Positions 56,453 through 64,000 of a stretch of 64,000 nt of DNA are shown here, piece after piece. Numbering within the stretch: position 1 is the first letter of the stretch; each line of letters starts with the position of its first letter. The translations under genes were made by a program, and so were the position numbers. Source of the stretch: Streptococcus sp. Marseille-Q6470 (GTDB taxonomy: Bacteria; Bacillota; Bacilli; Lactobacillales; Streptococcaceae); the NCBI RefSeq assembly GCF_946902905.1, contig NZ_OX336385.1, positions 310,001 to 374,000 of the forward strand. The letters run 5' to 3'. The notes below the pieces were generated by a model. That model was given only the letters and a program-made list of their open reading frames with translations, made no database searches and had not been told where the DNA came from.

Positions 56453-57538
56453 CTATTCTGGAATTTGTTGGGTAATACAGTGGATATTTCCACCGCCTAA
56501 TAGAATATCTCTTGCAGGAATTCCGACAACATCACGGTCTGGGAAACACTGGCTCAGAATATTCAAGGCCACTAGGTCGTTTACATCTTGAAATTGCGGC
56601 ACCAAGACAGATTTATTGGCGATATAAAAATTCACATAGGAAGCTGCTAGTCTTTCACCTGCATAACGCTCCTCTTCGCCTTCTTCATAAGTATAGCCCG
56701 GCAAATCCTCCTCTGTAACTACTTGATGAATAGCTGGGATTGGAAGTTTATGAATAGTGAAACTACGGCCTTTTGCATCAGTTTCCTTCTCTAAGAGAGC
56801 TAAATCAGCTGCAGACATGGCATACTGAGGATCATCTTGGTCGTCTGTCCAAGCTAAAACAAGCTCTGCAGGACCAACAAAGGCAGCAACATTGTCGACG
56901 TGTTCATTTGTCTCATCTTGATAAATACCGTAAGGCAACCAAATAACTTTGTCGGTACCAAGGGTCTCTAGTAAGGTCTTTTCAATCTCTTCTTTAGTCA
57001 GGTGAGGATTGCGACCCGGACTGAGCAAGCAGCTTTCTGTAACAAGAATCGTTCCCTGACCGTCACTGTGAATAGCTCCGCCTTCTAGTACAAAAGGTTT
57101 GGCATCGTAAACAGGTATCTCTAATACTTCTGCAAAGCGACTGGCTACTTGGTTATCTGCCTCATAGTCTTGGTAGAGACCATCAACGGCACCACCCCAA
57201 GCATTGAAAGACCAGTCTACTGCCAACTTTTCCCTTTTATCATTGAGGAGAATTGTCGGCCCAGTATCACGAGTCCAGGCATCATTTGTCGGGATATCTA
57301 GATAAAGGACCTTGTCTCCAAGATAGGATTTTGCTTCAGATAGATAGTCCTCCTCAACCAAAAGGTAGACTGTTTCCCCCTGAGCAATCGTTTTGATAAT
57401 CTGGCTAAAAGCTGCTTTAGCGGCTTTGCCTTCAAAAGGCCAAGAGCCTGGTCGAGTAGGCCATATCATGAGAGTCCCATGATGGGGTTCATACTCGGCA
57501 GGCATACGATAACCTAATTTCTTTGGACTGTCCATCAT
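56453..57538 (-). CDS. aguA: Agmatine deiminase
   Basis: It converts agmatine to N-carbamoylputrescine and ammonia. The 361 residues have the C-terminal catalytic cysteine C354 ([14 protein letters not shown]), plus WTRDTGP, FNAWGG and [10 protein letters not shown] motifs. The start codon overlaps the nspC stop (ATGA), preceded by AAGGAG. In other bacteria this enzyme pair makes ATP with carbamate kinase; here, with AguB, it serves biosynthesis. Confidence 0.96.
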   Translation of the reverse strand: MMDSPKKLGYRMPAEYEPHHGTLMIWPTRPGSWPFEGKAAKAAFSQIIKTIAQGETVYLLVEEDYLSEAKSYLGDKVLYLDIPTNDAWTRDTGPTILLNDKREKLAVDWSFNAWGGAVDGLYQDYEADNQVASRFAEVLEIPVYDAKPFVLEGGAIHSDGQGTILVTESCLLSPGRNPHLTKEEIEKTLLETLGTDKVIWLPYGIYQDETNEHVDNVAAFVGPAELVLAWTDDQDDPQYAMSAADLALLEKETDAKGRSFTIHKLPIPAIHQVVTEEDLPGYTYEEGEEERYAGERLAASYVNFYIANKSVLVPQFQDVNDLVALNILSQCFPDRDVVGIPARDILLGGGNIHCITQQIPE

Positions 57539-58662
57539 GATAATCTCTCCTTAAAGTCTTGATAGCCAAATGCTTTAACTAGACTGCACTCACCCTCTTT
57601 ATCCATGAGATACAAACTTGGAAGCCCAATGCCGTTAAAGGTATTATTTTTGACAAATGAGTAGATTGCCATGTCTTCAAAATAGAGGCGATCGCCGATT
57701 TCTATCGGTTTTTCAAAGCTGTAGTCCCCAATGATATCACCTGTTAGACAGGTATTGGAAGAAAGTCTATAAGTATAGGGTTTTTCTTGCGCTTCAAAAC
57801 CATCTCTCAATGGTGGGCGATAAGGCATCTCAAGAACATCTGGCATGTGGCAGCTTGCTGAAGCATCTAGAACCAAGGTCTCAATCCCATTTTCAACAAT
57901 ATCTAAGACTTCTGTCGCTAGATAGCCCGCATTAAGGGCAATAGCTTCTCCTGGCTCGATATAGATGTCAAGGTTATAAGTTTCTCGAATGCGTTTAATC
58001 TCAGAAATCAGTAAGTCCACATCATAGTCATCTCTTGTAATATGATGACCACCACCCATATTGAGCCATTTAACTTGATGCAAATAAGCTCCAAACTGCT
58101 CTTCTACTGCTTTCAAGGTTGTCTCTAAATCATCTGCCCCCTGCTCACAAAGAGTATGAAAATGAAGCCCGTCAACCAAGTCCAGCAAATCACTAGGTAT
58201 CTTGTCTGAAGTTACTCCAAAACGAGAGCCAGGAGCACAAGGATCATAAAGCGCGTGGTCACCCTGCGTTGAACATTGAGGGTTGATACGTAAACCGACA
58301 CTAATACCTGCGTCACGACAGGTTTGGCCATATTTACGTAGTTGTTTCTCAGAGTTAAAGACGATATGGTCAGATATTTGCAGTAGCTCTTCCATATCAG
58401 CTTCCTTGAAAGCAGGTGCAAAAACATGGACTTCTCCAGGGAACTCCTCTCTAGCTAGCTTGGCCTCATAGAGTCCACTAGCTGTCGTACCAGAGAGATA
58501 TCGACTAATCAAGGGATAGGTTTTATAGAGGGAATAAGCCTTTTGAGCCAGTAGAACCTTACAACCTGCCTTTTCCTGAACCTCTTGCAGAATGCTACAA
58601 TTTTCTTCTAGTTTTCTTAAATCAATGACATAAGCTGGTGTTGGTACTTGTTCTAACTTCAT
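57535..58662 (-). CDS. nspC: Carboxynorspermidine/carboxyspermidine decarboxylase
   Basis: This PLP-dependent decarboxylase of the alanine-racemase fold turns carboxyspermidine into spermidine. The 375 residues include [16 protein letters not shown], the PLP lysine segment [26 protein letters not shown] and EPGEAIA. The start at 58662 (TAATG overlap with the upstream stop) was chosen over the longer frame to 58698, since only it gives the conserved N-terminus. Confidence 0.94.
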   Translation of the reverse strand: MKLEQVPTPAYVIDLRKLEENCSILQEVQEKAGCKVLLAQKAYSLYKTYPLISRYLSGTTASGLYEAKLAREEFPGEVHVFAPAFKEADMEELLQISDHIVFNSEKQLRKYGQTCRDAGISVGLRINPQCSTQGDHALYDPCAPGSRFGVTSDKIPSDLLDLVDGLHFHTLCEQGADDLETTLKAVEEQFGAYLHQVKWLNMGGGHHITRDDYDVDLLISEIKRIRETYNLDIYIEPGEAIALNAGYLATEVLDIVENGIETLVLDASASCHMPDVLEMPYRPPLRDGFEAQEKPYTYRLSSNTCLTGDIIGDYSFEKPIEIGDRLYFEDMAIYSFVKNNTFNGIGLPSLYLMDKEGECSLVKAFGYQDFKERLS

Positions 58663-59921
58663 TAGTCCACCATTTGTGGATTTTCGACCACAACCCATGG
58701 CAAACCGTATGTATTCAAAGCTTCCATGAATGGGTCTGGATCCAACTCTTCAAGGTTATAAACTCCTGGTTGTTTCCAAGTGCCATCCATCACTAATTTT
58801 GTCCCAATCATGGCTGGAACACCTGTTGTGTATGAAATTGCTTGTGAACCAACTTCTGCGTAGCACTCCTGATGGTCGCAAACATTGTAGATGTAGATAG
58901 TCTTTTCAACACCATCTTTAACACCTGTAAAGATACATCCGATATTGGTTTTACCAACTGTGCGTGGACCAAGGCTTGCAGGATCTGGAAGCAAGGCTTT
59001 CAAGAATTGAATTGGAACAATTTCTTGTCCGTTAAAATTAATAGCATCTGTACGAAGGAGCCCAACGTTTTCTAAGCATTTCATGTGCGTTAGATAAGAT
59101 TGACCAAAAGTCATGAAGAAACGAATACGTTTAACTCCTGGGATGTTTTTAGCCAACGATTCAATTTCTTCATGGTGAAGAAGATACATGTCTTTTTGCC
59201 CAACTTGAGGGAAATCATACTCACGTTTGATAGACATTGCTTCAACTTCTACCCATTTTCCCTCTTCCCAGTAAGAACCTGGCGCAGAAACCTCGCGGAG
59301 GTTGATTTCTGGGTTAAAGTTTGTTGCAAATGGATAACCGTGGTCACCACCATTACAGTCTAAAATGTCGATATAGTGGATTTCGTCAAAGTAATGTTTG
59401 AGTGCATAAGCTGAAAAGACGCTGGTTACCCCTGGATCAAAACCAGATCCAAGTAGAGCAGTCAAGCCTGCTTCTTTGAATTTTTCTTGGTAAGCCCATT
59501 GCCATGAGTAATCAAAGTAAGCCGTAAAACCAAGTTCTTTGCAGCGTTTCTCATAGATAGCACGCCATTCAGGGTCTTCTGTGTCTTCAGCCTCATAGTT
59601 GGCTGTGTCGATATAGTGGACTCCCGTCGCCAAACAAGCGTCCATAATGGTCAAATCTTGGTATGGTAAAGCTACGTTCAAAATAGCTTCTGGTTTGTAA
59701 CTCTCAATCAAGGCAATCACTTCTTCTACCTTGTCGGCATCAAGAGCAGCTGTTTCAATTTTAGTACTTGTTTTGCCCTCTAATTTAGCTTTCAAGTCAT
59801 CACATTTTGACTTGGTACGGCTTGCAATCATGATCTCTTTAAAAGTTTCGCTGTCTTGGCAAATCTTTGAAATAGCAACTTGGGCAACGCCCCCACATCC
59901 AATAACTAATAAACGACTCAT
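58662..59921 (-). CDS. Carboxynorspermidine synthase (saccharopine dehydrogenase family)
   Basis: This NAD(P)H-dependent enzyme condenses aspartate semialdehyde with a diamine, giving carboxyspermidine from putrescine. The 419 residues begin with the Rossmann motif VIGCGGVAQVAISKI, and have YIDTANYEAEDTEDPEW, GSGFDPGVTSVFSAYA and YTTGVPAMIG. It is often annotated as LYS1-like saccharopine dehydrogenase, but the gene neighbourhood and motif pattern point to CASDH. Its end overlaps the nspC start. Confidence 0.93.
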   Translation of the reverse strand: MSRLLVIGCGGVAQVAISKICQDSETFKEIMIASRTKSKCDDLKAKLEGKTSTKIETAALDADKVEEVIALIESYKPEAILNVALPYQDLTIMDACLATGVHYIDTANYEAEDTEDPEWRAIYEKRCKELGFTAYFDYSWQWAYQEKFKEAGLTALLGSGFDPGVTSVFSAYALKHYFDEIHYIDILDCNGGDHGYPFATNFNPEINLREVSAPGSYWEEGKWVEVEAMSIKREYDFPQVGQKDMYLLHHEEIESLAKNIPGVKRIRFFMTFGQSYLTHMKCLENVGLLRTDAINFNGQEIVPIQFLKALLPDPASLGPRTVGKTNIGCIFTGVKDGVEKTIYIYNVCDHQECYAEVGSQAISYTTGVPAMIGTKLVMDGTWKQPGVYNLEELDPDPFMEALNTYGLPWVVVENPQMVD

Positions 59922-60778
59922 TTTTTTCCTTCCTCTTCTTCTAAAATGTCTTCTACATACTTAGGCAACATAAAGGCACCAATGTGTAGATTTGCAGTAT
60001 AGTATTCAGTGAATAACTGGCGTTTTTTCCAGCCTTCCTTGTCAAAATCTTTGACAGGGTGGTATTTTTTCGAAGCAAATCCAAACAACCAATAGCCAGC
60101 AGGACTAGTTGGAATATGGGCCTGGTAAACCCGGCTGATTGGAAATGCTTGATTGACCTTACGGTGCATACTACGGCATGCTGACTCATCTTCGTCAAAG
60201 AATGGACTCCCATGCTGATAGATCATGATTCCGTCCTCTTTAAGGGCTCGATAACTATTGCCGTAAAACTCCTTGGTAAAGAGCCCTTCTGTATGGCCAA
60301 ATGGATCTGTCGCATCGTTGATGATAATGTCGTAATCATCTTCACAGTTTCTCAAAAAACGCAGACCATTTTGATAATAAATGGTAACACGAGGATCATC
60401 AAGCCCTGCAGCAAAGTCTGGGAAATACTCACGACAAACCTCAACCAACATCTCATCTGGTTCCACGATATCAATTTGCTCCAGTTCAGGATATAGCGTT
60501 AATACTTGGGCAACACCTCCGTCACCACCACCAATAACCAAAACTTTCTTTGGATTAGGATGGACAGCCATTGGAACATGAACTGTCATTTCATTGTAGA
60601 CAAAATCATCTGCATCTGAAAACAAGACATGCCCATTTAAAATCAAAATCTTTCCAAAAGCTGGTGTGTCTAAAACTTCGATATCCTGCCATTCACTTTT
60701 ACCAGCGTAGAGTTGTTTGGCTGTTCTCAGGGATAATTTCACATCTGGAGTATGAACTTCAGAAAACCATAAATCCAT
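59918..60778 (-). CDS. speE: Spermidine synthase (aminopropyltransferase)
   Basis: It transfers an aminopropyl group from decarboxylated SAM to a polyamine acceptor. The 286 residues show GGGDGGVAQVLTLYPELEQIDIVEPDE, FSDADDFVYNEMTVHVP and DATDPFGH. The start is immediately after the speA stop (TAAATG). No speD gene is seen in the window, so its donor would have to come from elsewhere. Confidence 0.94.
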   Translation of the reverse strand: MDLWFSEVHTPDVKLSLRTAKQLYAGKSEWQDIEVLDTPAFGKILILNGHVLFSDADDFVYNEMTVHVPMAVHPNPKKVLVIGGGDGGVAQVLTLYPELEQIDIVEPDEMLVEVCREYFPDFAAGLDDPRVTIYYQNGLRFLRNCEDDYDIIINDATDPFGHTEGLFTKEFYGNSYRALKEDGIMIYQHGSPFFDEDESACRSMHRKVNQAFPISRVYQAHIPTSPAGYWLFGFASKKYHPVKDFDKEGWKKRQLFTEYYTANLHIGAFMLPKYVEDILEEEEGKK

Positions 60779-62233
60779 TTAGTTCTCCTTTCTCTCAATA
60801 ACATTGATGTGATTGACCTCTGGATCTTCCGTTCCTTGGAGGGAACAACCACGTTCCTTTGCAAATTGGATATATTCGACAATTTCTCGTGTAATCCGTT
60901 CACCTGGCGCTAGGATTGGAATTCCTGGAGGATAACACATGACAAATTCCCCACATACCTGGCCAATGGACTCGTCTAATATTAAGCTTCTTCTCTCTGA
61001 ATAGAAGGCTTCCTGAGGGGATAGCACCAACTCAGGCTGGATATATTCTCCAGCTATCAAGTCCTTCCCATCTCGTGAGTAAAGTCTCTTGATATCAGCT
61101 AAAGCACCAACCAAACGTTCAATGTCTTGGATACGGTCACCAATCGAAATGTAGGCTAAGATATTCCCAATATCACCAAACTCAATTTGAATGTCATATT
61201 CATCCCGTAAGAGATCATAAACTTCAATCCCTGTTAGACCAATACCTTGTGTGTAAACTGACAGCTTGGTTACATCAAAATCACAAACTGAGACACCATC
61301 TACTAGTTCTTTTGAGTAGGCGTAGTAGCCACCGATGGCATTGATTTCACGACGAGCATACTCAGATAACTCAATGACTTTCTCAAAGGACTCTTTTCCA
61401 CGAAGGGCTAGGTTTCTACGAGAAACATCTAGACTAGCCATTAGCAAGTAAGATGCTGATGTCGACTGTGTCAGGTTAATAATCTGACGTACGTACTCAG
61501 GATTCATCTGATCGCCAACTAAAAGAAGGGAACTTTGAGTCAAGCTGCCACCGGACTTATGCATGGATACAGCTGACATATCTGCTCCTGCGTCCATAGC
61601 AGACAGAGGAAGTTTATCTGTAAAGTGCAGATGAGCACCGTGCGCCTCGTCTACTAAGACTTTCATTCCCGCTGCGTGTGCCATCTCTGTTAAACCCTTA
61701 AGATCTGAACAAATCCCATAATAGGTTGGATTGTTAATGAGGATAGCCTTGGCATCCGGATGTTCCTTGATTGCTTGGGCAACACGGTCATTCTCAAGCC
61801 CCAAAGCAATACCGATTTTTGGATCTACACTCATCTCGATATAGATCGGAATAGCTCCGCATAAAACGAGAGCATTGATAGCTGATTTATGGACATTTCG
61901 TGGAAGTATGATTTTATCACCTGATTTACAGGTAGAAAGAATCATGGTCTGCACGGATGAAGTTGTCCCACCAATCATCAAAAAGGCATGAGCAGCACCA
62001 AAAGCTTCTGCCGCTAGCTCTTCCGCTTCTCTAATAATCGAAATAGGATGTCCTAGATTGTCCAAGGGCTTCATAGAATTGACATCAATACCAACGCATT
62101 TTTCCCCTAAAAGTTCCACTAATTCCGGATTCCCGCGGCCACGTTTATGACCTGGTACATCGAAAGGTACAATTCTTTTTTTTCGTAACTTGACCAGTCC
62201 CTCATAAATGGGAGCTTGGTTTTGATTTAACAT
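60779..62233 (-). CDS. speA: Arginine/lysine/ornithine decarboxylase, probably arginine decarboxylase
   Basis: This fold-type I PLP decarboxylase has about 484 residues. The PLP lysine is K226 (SMHKSGGSLTQ), with DEAHGA at 195-200 and PFDVPGHKRGRGN at the N-terminus. It is often annotated as lysine decarboxylase; in this operon, with AguA and AguB next, agmatine from arginine is the logical product, and an arginine decarboxylase activity has been reported for the pneumococcal protein as I recall. The ATG at 62233 has AAAGGAG 12 nt upstream; an in-frame ATG at 62257 has no SD. Confidence 0.93.
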   Translation of the reverse strand: MLNQNQAPIYEGLVKLRKKRIVPFDVPGHKRGRGNPELVELLGEKCVGIDVNSMKPLDNLGHPISIIREAEELAAEAFGAAHAFLMIGGTTSSVQTMILSTCKSGDKIILPRNVHKSAINALVLCGAIPIYIEMSVDPKIGIALGLENDRVAQAIKEHPDAKAILINNPTYYGICSDLKGLTEMAHAAGMKVLVDEAHGAHLHFTDKLPLSAMDAGADMSAVSMHKSGGSLTQSSLLLVGDQMNPEYVRQIINLTQSTSASYLLMASLDVSRRNLALRGKESFEKVIELSEYARREINAIGGYYAYSKELVDGVSVCDFDVTKLSVYTQGIGLTGIEVYDLLRDEYDIQIEFGDIGNILAYISIGDRIQDIERLVGALADIKRLYSRDGKDLIAGEYIQPELVLSPQEAFYSERRSLILDESIGQVCGEFVMCYPPGIPILAPGERITREIVEYIQFAKERGCSLQGTEDPEVNHINVIERKEN

Positions 62234-62301
62234 TATAAAAACATACTCCTTTATCATATTTTTTACACCTTAACTATGTAAGGCTCTAAAGGATACTTAT
62301 G

Positions 62302-62328
62302 AAAAAAGAGCAGGTTGGCACCTGCTCT
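62302..62328 (-). terminator. Terminator between the candidate RNA and speA
   Basis: On the minus strand AGAGCAGGT pairs perfectly with ACCTGCTCT around GCCA, then TTTTTT. It lies about 70 nt before the speA start, so it either ends an independent RNA or acts as an attenuator. Confidence 0.9.
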
Positions 62329-62632
62329 ACAATCTACTGACGTGTTTATGTTTGTTTCTTTTGAGTATGTCTGTTCCTGATGTTTCCTAACTCTCTAGTA
62401 GCAAATATTACGTACTTTATTGATCGTTTCACAAGATGACGTGTGCTTTCACCACACTAACAAATGTATACGAATTAGAACTAATGTCCTAACATCAACT
62501 TATAAAAGTAGGCTTTTAACCCTATCAATAATGCGGCTTTTCAACCACGCTTCGGCATTCAACCCTGCCTGTCCGTAGGCATTTTTTACTCGGGTTTATA
62601 TTTGCTAGAAAACATCATCTCATTTTCTAAGC
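62302..62632 (-). ncRNA. Candidate structured RNA of about 330 nt upstream of speA
   Basis: No protein frame fits this 574-bp gap. On the minus strand it has a near-consensus promoter, many hairpins and an intrinsic terminator. Hairpins in 5' to 3' order: TAGAAAA/TTTTCTA; AACCC/GGGTT enclosing GCCT/AGGC; AATGC/GCATT with an inner GGTTGAAAAGCC (GAAA loop); TAGG/CCTA; TTAGGAC/GTTCTAA; GTGTG/CACAC. A long-range stem TAGCAAATAT (about 62600) with ATATTTGCTA (about 62405) could close the whole set. I do not match it to tmRNA, RNase P, SRP, 6S, T-box or lysine riboswitch sequence signatures. Confidence 0.65.
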
Positions 62633-62638
62633 TTCATT

Positions 62639-62667
62639 ACTATATCATGTTTTCAGATACTTGTAAA
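62639..62667 (-). promoter_or_regulatory. Promoter of the candidate RNA/polyamine operon
   Basis: On the minus strand, TTTACA (62662-62667), 17-bp spacer, TATAGT (62639-62644) with TGA before it. The predicted start is near 62632. Confidence 0.8.
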
Positions 62668-62831
62668 GTATTTTGGGGAAACTTTATAAATTATTTACAT
62701 TTTTGTTCGTATTTTTACTATACCCAAAAATTGAAAACTATTTCAAATTTGCCTTTAAATAATAAAATAGGAACTAAATAAATTAATTCCTTTAGATAGT
62801 CATAAGCAAAGTCAACTATTCAAAATCCTAT

Positions 62832-63848
62832 CTAGTCATCTCGTGCTACTTGAACAGCTAGCTCAAAATCAGTCATCAAGTAATTTTCATCCAGACGGAT
62901 AAGACTGTAATACTCATTCCAAAATAGAGAGTCACTGTTACTTGACCACTGTAATCCATACCACAATTGAGTGACATCACTTGTATGTGATGGGGGGATT
63001 GACCATAGATGCTTTTTAAAAGTTTCTTGAACAAGAGGAGCATCCAGTCGCGTAGTCAAGTCAAGTTTATCTAATTTGAGAGTGATAGAATGTTTTTTAG
63101 CTGCCTCAATACTTTCTTTGTTAAATCGTACCTGAATAACCTTAGAATCTTCTAAAGCCACATCCTGGTCCTCAGCACCGTAAAAGGAAATACTCCCCAG
63201 TACTATGCCGTCTTTTGCTAGGAGATAGGGAGCGTAAGGAACAGCATTGCTATCCAGTCTGAAACCTTTTTCGATAGTGACTGATTTATCTCCTGAATAC
63301 TTTTGGAAATTGCCATCTGTCAGGAGGTCTTCGTAGTCGCTAGCACCATCCCCCTGTCTTACATAGATATCAAATCCAGCTTCCATCAGATCACTTGCTT
63401 TGGTTTCTGCTAAAATGATTTTACTTTTATTAATTTGCAAAATTGGTGCTTGAGGTGGCAAACCAATCGTGAGATTAAACATGACTCCTACCAGAAAGAC
63501 CATAAAGGTTATAAGGAGGGCAAGTAAAGACTTTCCAGTCCTTTTTCTTGCATTGAAAAGGGCCATCAGAGCAGGTAGAAGAATCATTTTGGCTAAAATA
63601 GAATTCCCAACACCACCTCTATTTAAGGTCTGAAAAGCAAAGATACCTGCAATAGCAATCAGGGACAGGTAGACCAAAATCTCACCTAGACCCAGCTTTT
63701 CAGTTCGAGTTTGTTGGTTTACAGGCGTTTCGTACAATGACTGCCCATTCTCTTTCCTCTTTTTTAGAAAGAGATAAAACCCCAGACCAAGTAGCAGATT
63801 AAAGATTACAAAAACTATTAAAGTACCTATTATCGCCGTTCTACCCAT
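62832..63848 (-). CDS. Membrane protein, paralogue of the one at 31133-32146
   Basis: The 338 residues have three N-terminal membrane segments (about 5-28, 57-75, 108-130) and a soluble C-terminal domain. Shared with the dif-adjacent copy are NQQTRTEKLGLGE, ALFNARKRTGKS, IGLPPQAPILQI, ETKASDLMEAGFDIYV and the C-terminal YGLQWSSNSDSLFWNEYY. Codon use here is ordinary for the genome, so this is likely the resident copy. Function unknown. AAAGGAG lies 9 nt before the ATG, and it overlaps the preceding gene by 8 bp. Confidence 0.75.
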   Translation of the reverse strand: MGRTAIIGTLIVFVIFNLLLGLGFYLFLKKRKENGQSLYETPVNQQTRTEKLGLGEILVYLSLIAIAGIFAFQTLNRGGVGNSILAKMILLPALMALFNARKRTGKSLLALLITFMVFLVGVMFNLTIGLPPQAPILQINKSKIILAETKASDLMEAGFDIYVRQGDGASDYEDLLTDGNFQKYSGDKSVTIEKGFRLDSNAVPYAPYLLAKDGIVLGSISFYGAEDQDVALEDSKVIQVRFNKESIEAAKKHSITLKLDKLDLTTRLDAPLVQETFKKHLWSIPPSHTSDVTQLWYGLQWSSNSDSLFWNEYYSLIRLDENYLMTDFELAVQVARDD

Positions 63849-64000
63849 GGCTCTCTACTCCTTTATGTTCTCTCTCAAATCTTATCTTTCTCTCTAATAT
63901 CCAATTACCAATCAATAAAACCATTAAGAAGAAGGGGCCGCCTTCTATGACCACAATAGGCATAGCCAAAATAGCAATCATCAAAAAACTAGCTTTCTTT
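63841..64000 (-). CDS. Membrane protein, C-terminal part (gene continues past the window)
   Basis: The minus strand is open from the window edge to TAG at 63841-63843, about 52 residues. It holds hydrophobic segments (FLMIAILAMPIVVIEGG, FFLMVLLIGNWIL) and a basic-acidic tail ending HKGVESHG. The overlap with the next gene suggests one operon. Family not recognised. Confidence 0.6.
   Translation of the reverse strand, partial: KKASFLMIAILAMPIVVIEGGPFFLMVLLIGNWILERKIRFEREHKGVESHG

Noticed and set aside
58663..58698. Longer nspC start at 58698
   Set aside because: It would overlap the upstream gene by 37 bp and add residues (GCGRKSTNGG) unlike the family; the TAATG start is better.
62234..62831. 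T-box or lysine riboswitch upstream of speA
   Set aside because: No T-box TGGNACCGCG antiterminator sequence and no lysine-riboswitch core signature are visible; only hairpins and a terminator are shared features.

Overview
The window looks like chromosomal DNA from a mitis-group Streptococcus, a commensal relative of S. pneumoniae such as S. mitis, S. oralis or S. infantis. The evidence is low-GC Firmicute coding, near-pneumococcal protein sequences (XerS, Ung, RnhB, RadC, MutX), a choline-binding cell-wall hydrolase, and gene blocks in an order I remember from pneumococcus (rexB-rexA; ung-mutX-pyrC-MATE-aco genes-lplA-xerS; relQ-nadK-rluD-pta; prs-nifS-rex-radC; the polyamine cluster). The species cannot be fixed from the sequence alone.

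Layout. 1-6.4 kb: the recombination nuclease/helicase rexB (5' end outside the window) and rexA, then a cysteine-rich YkgJ-type protein. 7.2-9.5 kb: a tight three-gene operon (GT2-GtrA fusion, phosphodiester glycosidase, membrane protein) that looks like a surface-polymer glycosylation module. 9.7-16 kb: a surface-protein block with a LytB-like choline-binding glucosaminidase and two LPXTG adhesins on the minus strand. The adhesins share a Thr-rich stalk, an identical 3' end and similar structured 5' leaders. 16.5-28.8 kb: a HAD phosphatase with an in-frame stop, a DUF4336 protein, ung, mutX, pyrC, a MATE transporter, the acoABCL-type 2-oxo-acid dehydrogenase complex and lipoate ligase. 28.9-30.05 kb: xerS with a dif-like site just upstream, which places the window across the replication terminus. 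Genes to the left are mostly on +, and many to the right are on -. 30.1-34.1 kb: a decayed accessory segment beside dif, with a zinc-ribbon pseudogene, an atypical membrane protein, a transposase scrap, a CPBP protease and partly direct repeats.

34.2-49 kb: a ClC antiporter, rnhB, rbgA, the relQ-nadK-rluD-pta operon, a divergent CYTH protein, prs, a cysteine desulfurase with two small partners, rex (with an apparent operator of its own), a glutamine amidotransferase, radC, metY-type sulfhydrylase, a VIT1-like transporter and a PspC protein. 49-55.4 kb: sprT, tex, a 43-residue ORF, a two-gene UPF0718/TIGR03943 permease operon, a TPR protein and an uncharacterised zinc-ribbon protein. 55.5-62.2 kb: a six-gene polyamine operon running from arginine via agmatine and putrescine to spermidine. 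Upstream of it lies a 330-nt candidate structured RNA with its own promoter and terminator. 62.8-64 kb: a membrane protein that is a paralogue of the one beside dif, and the 3' end of another membrane gene.

The most interesting items are the structured RNA before the polyamine operon, the paired 5' leaders of the two adhesins, the glycosylation trio with CiaR-like repeats, and the paralogous membrane proteins, one of which sits in the dif-adjacent island with foreign-looking codon use.
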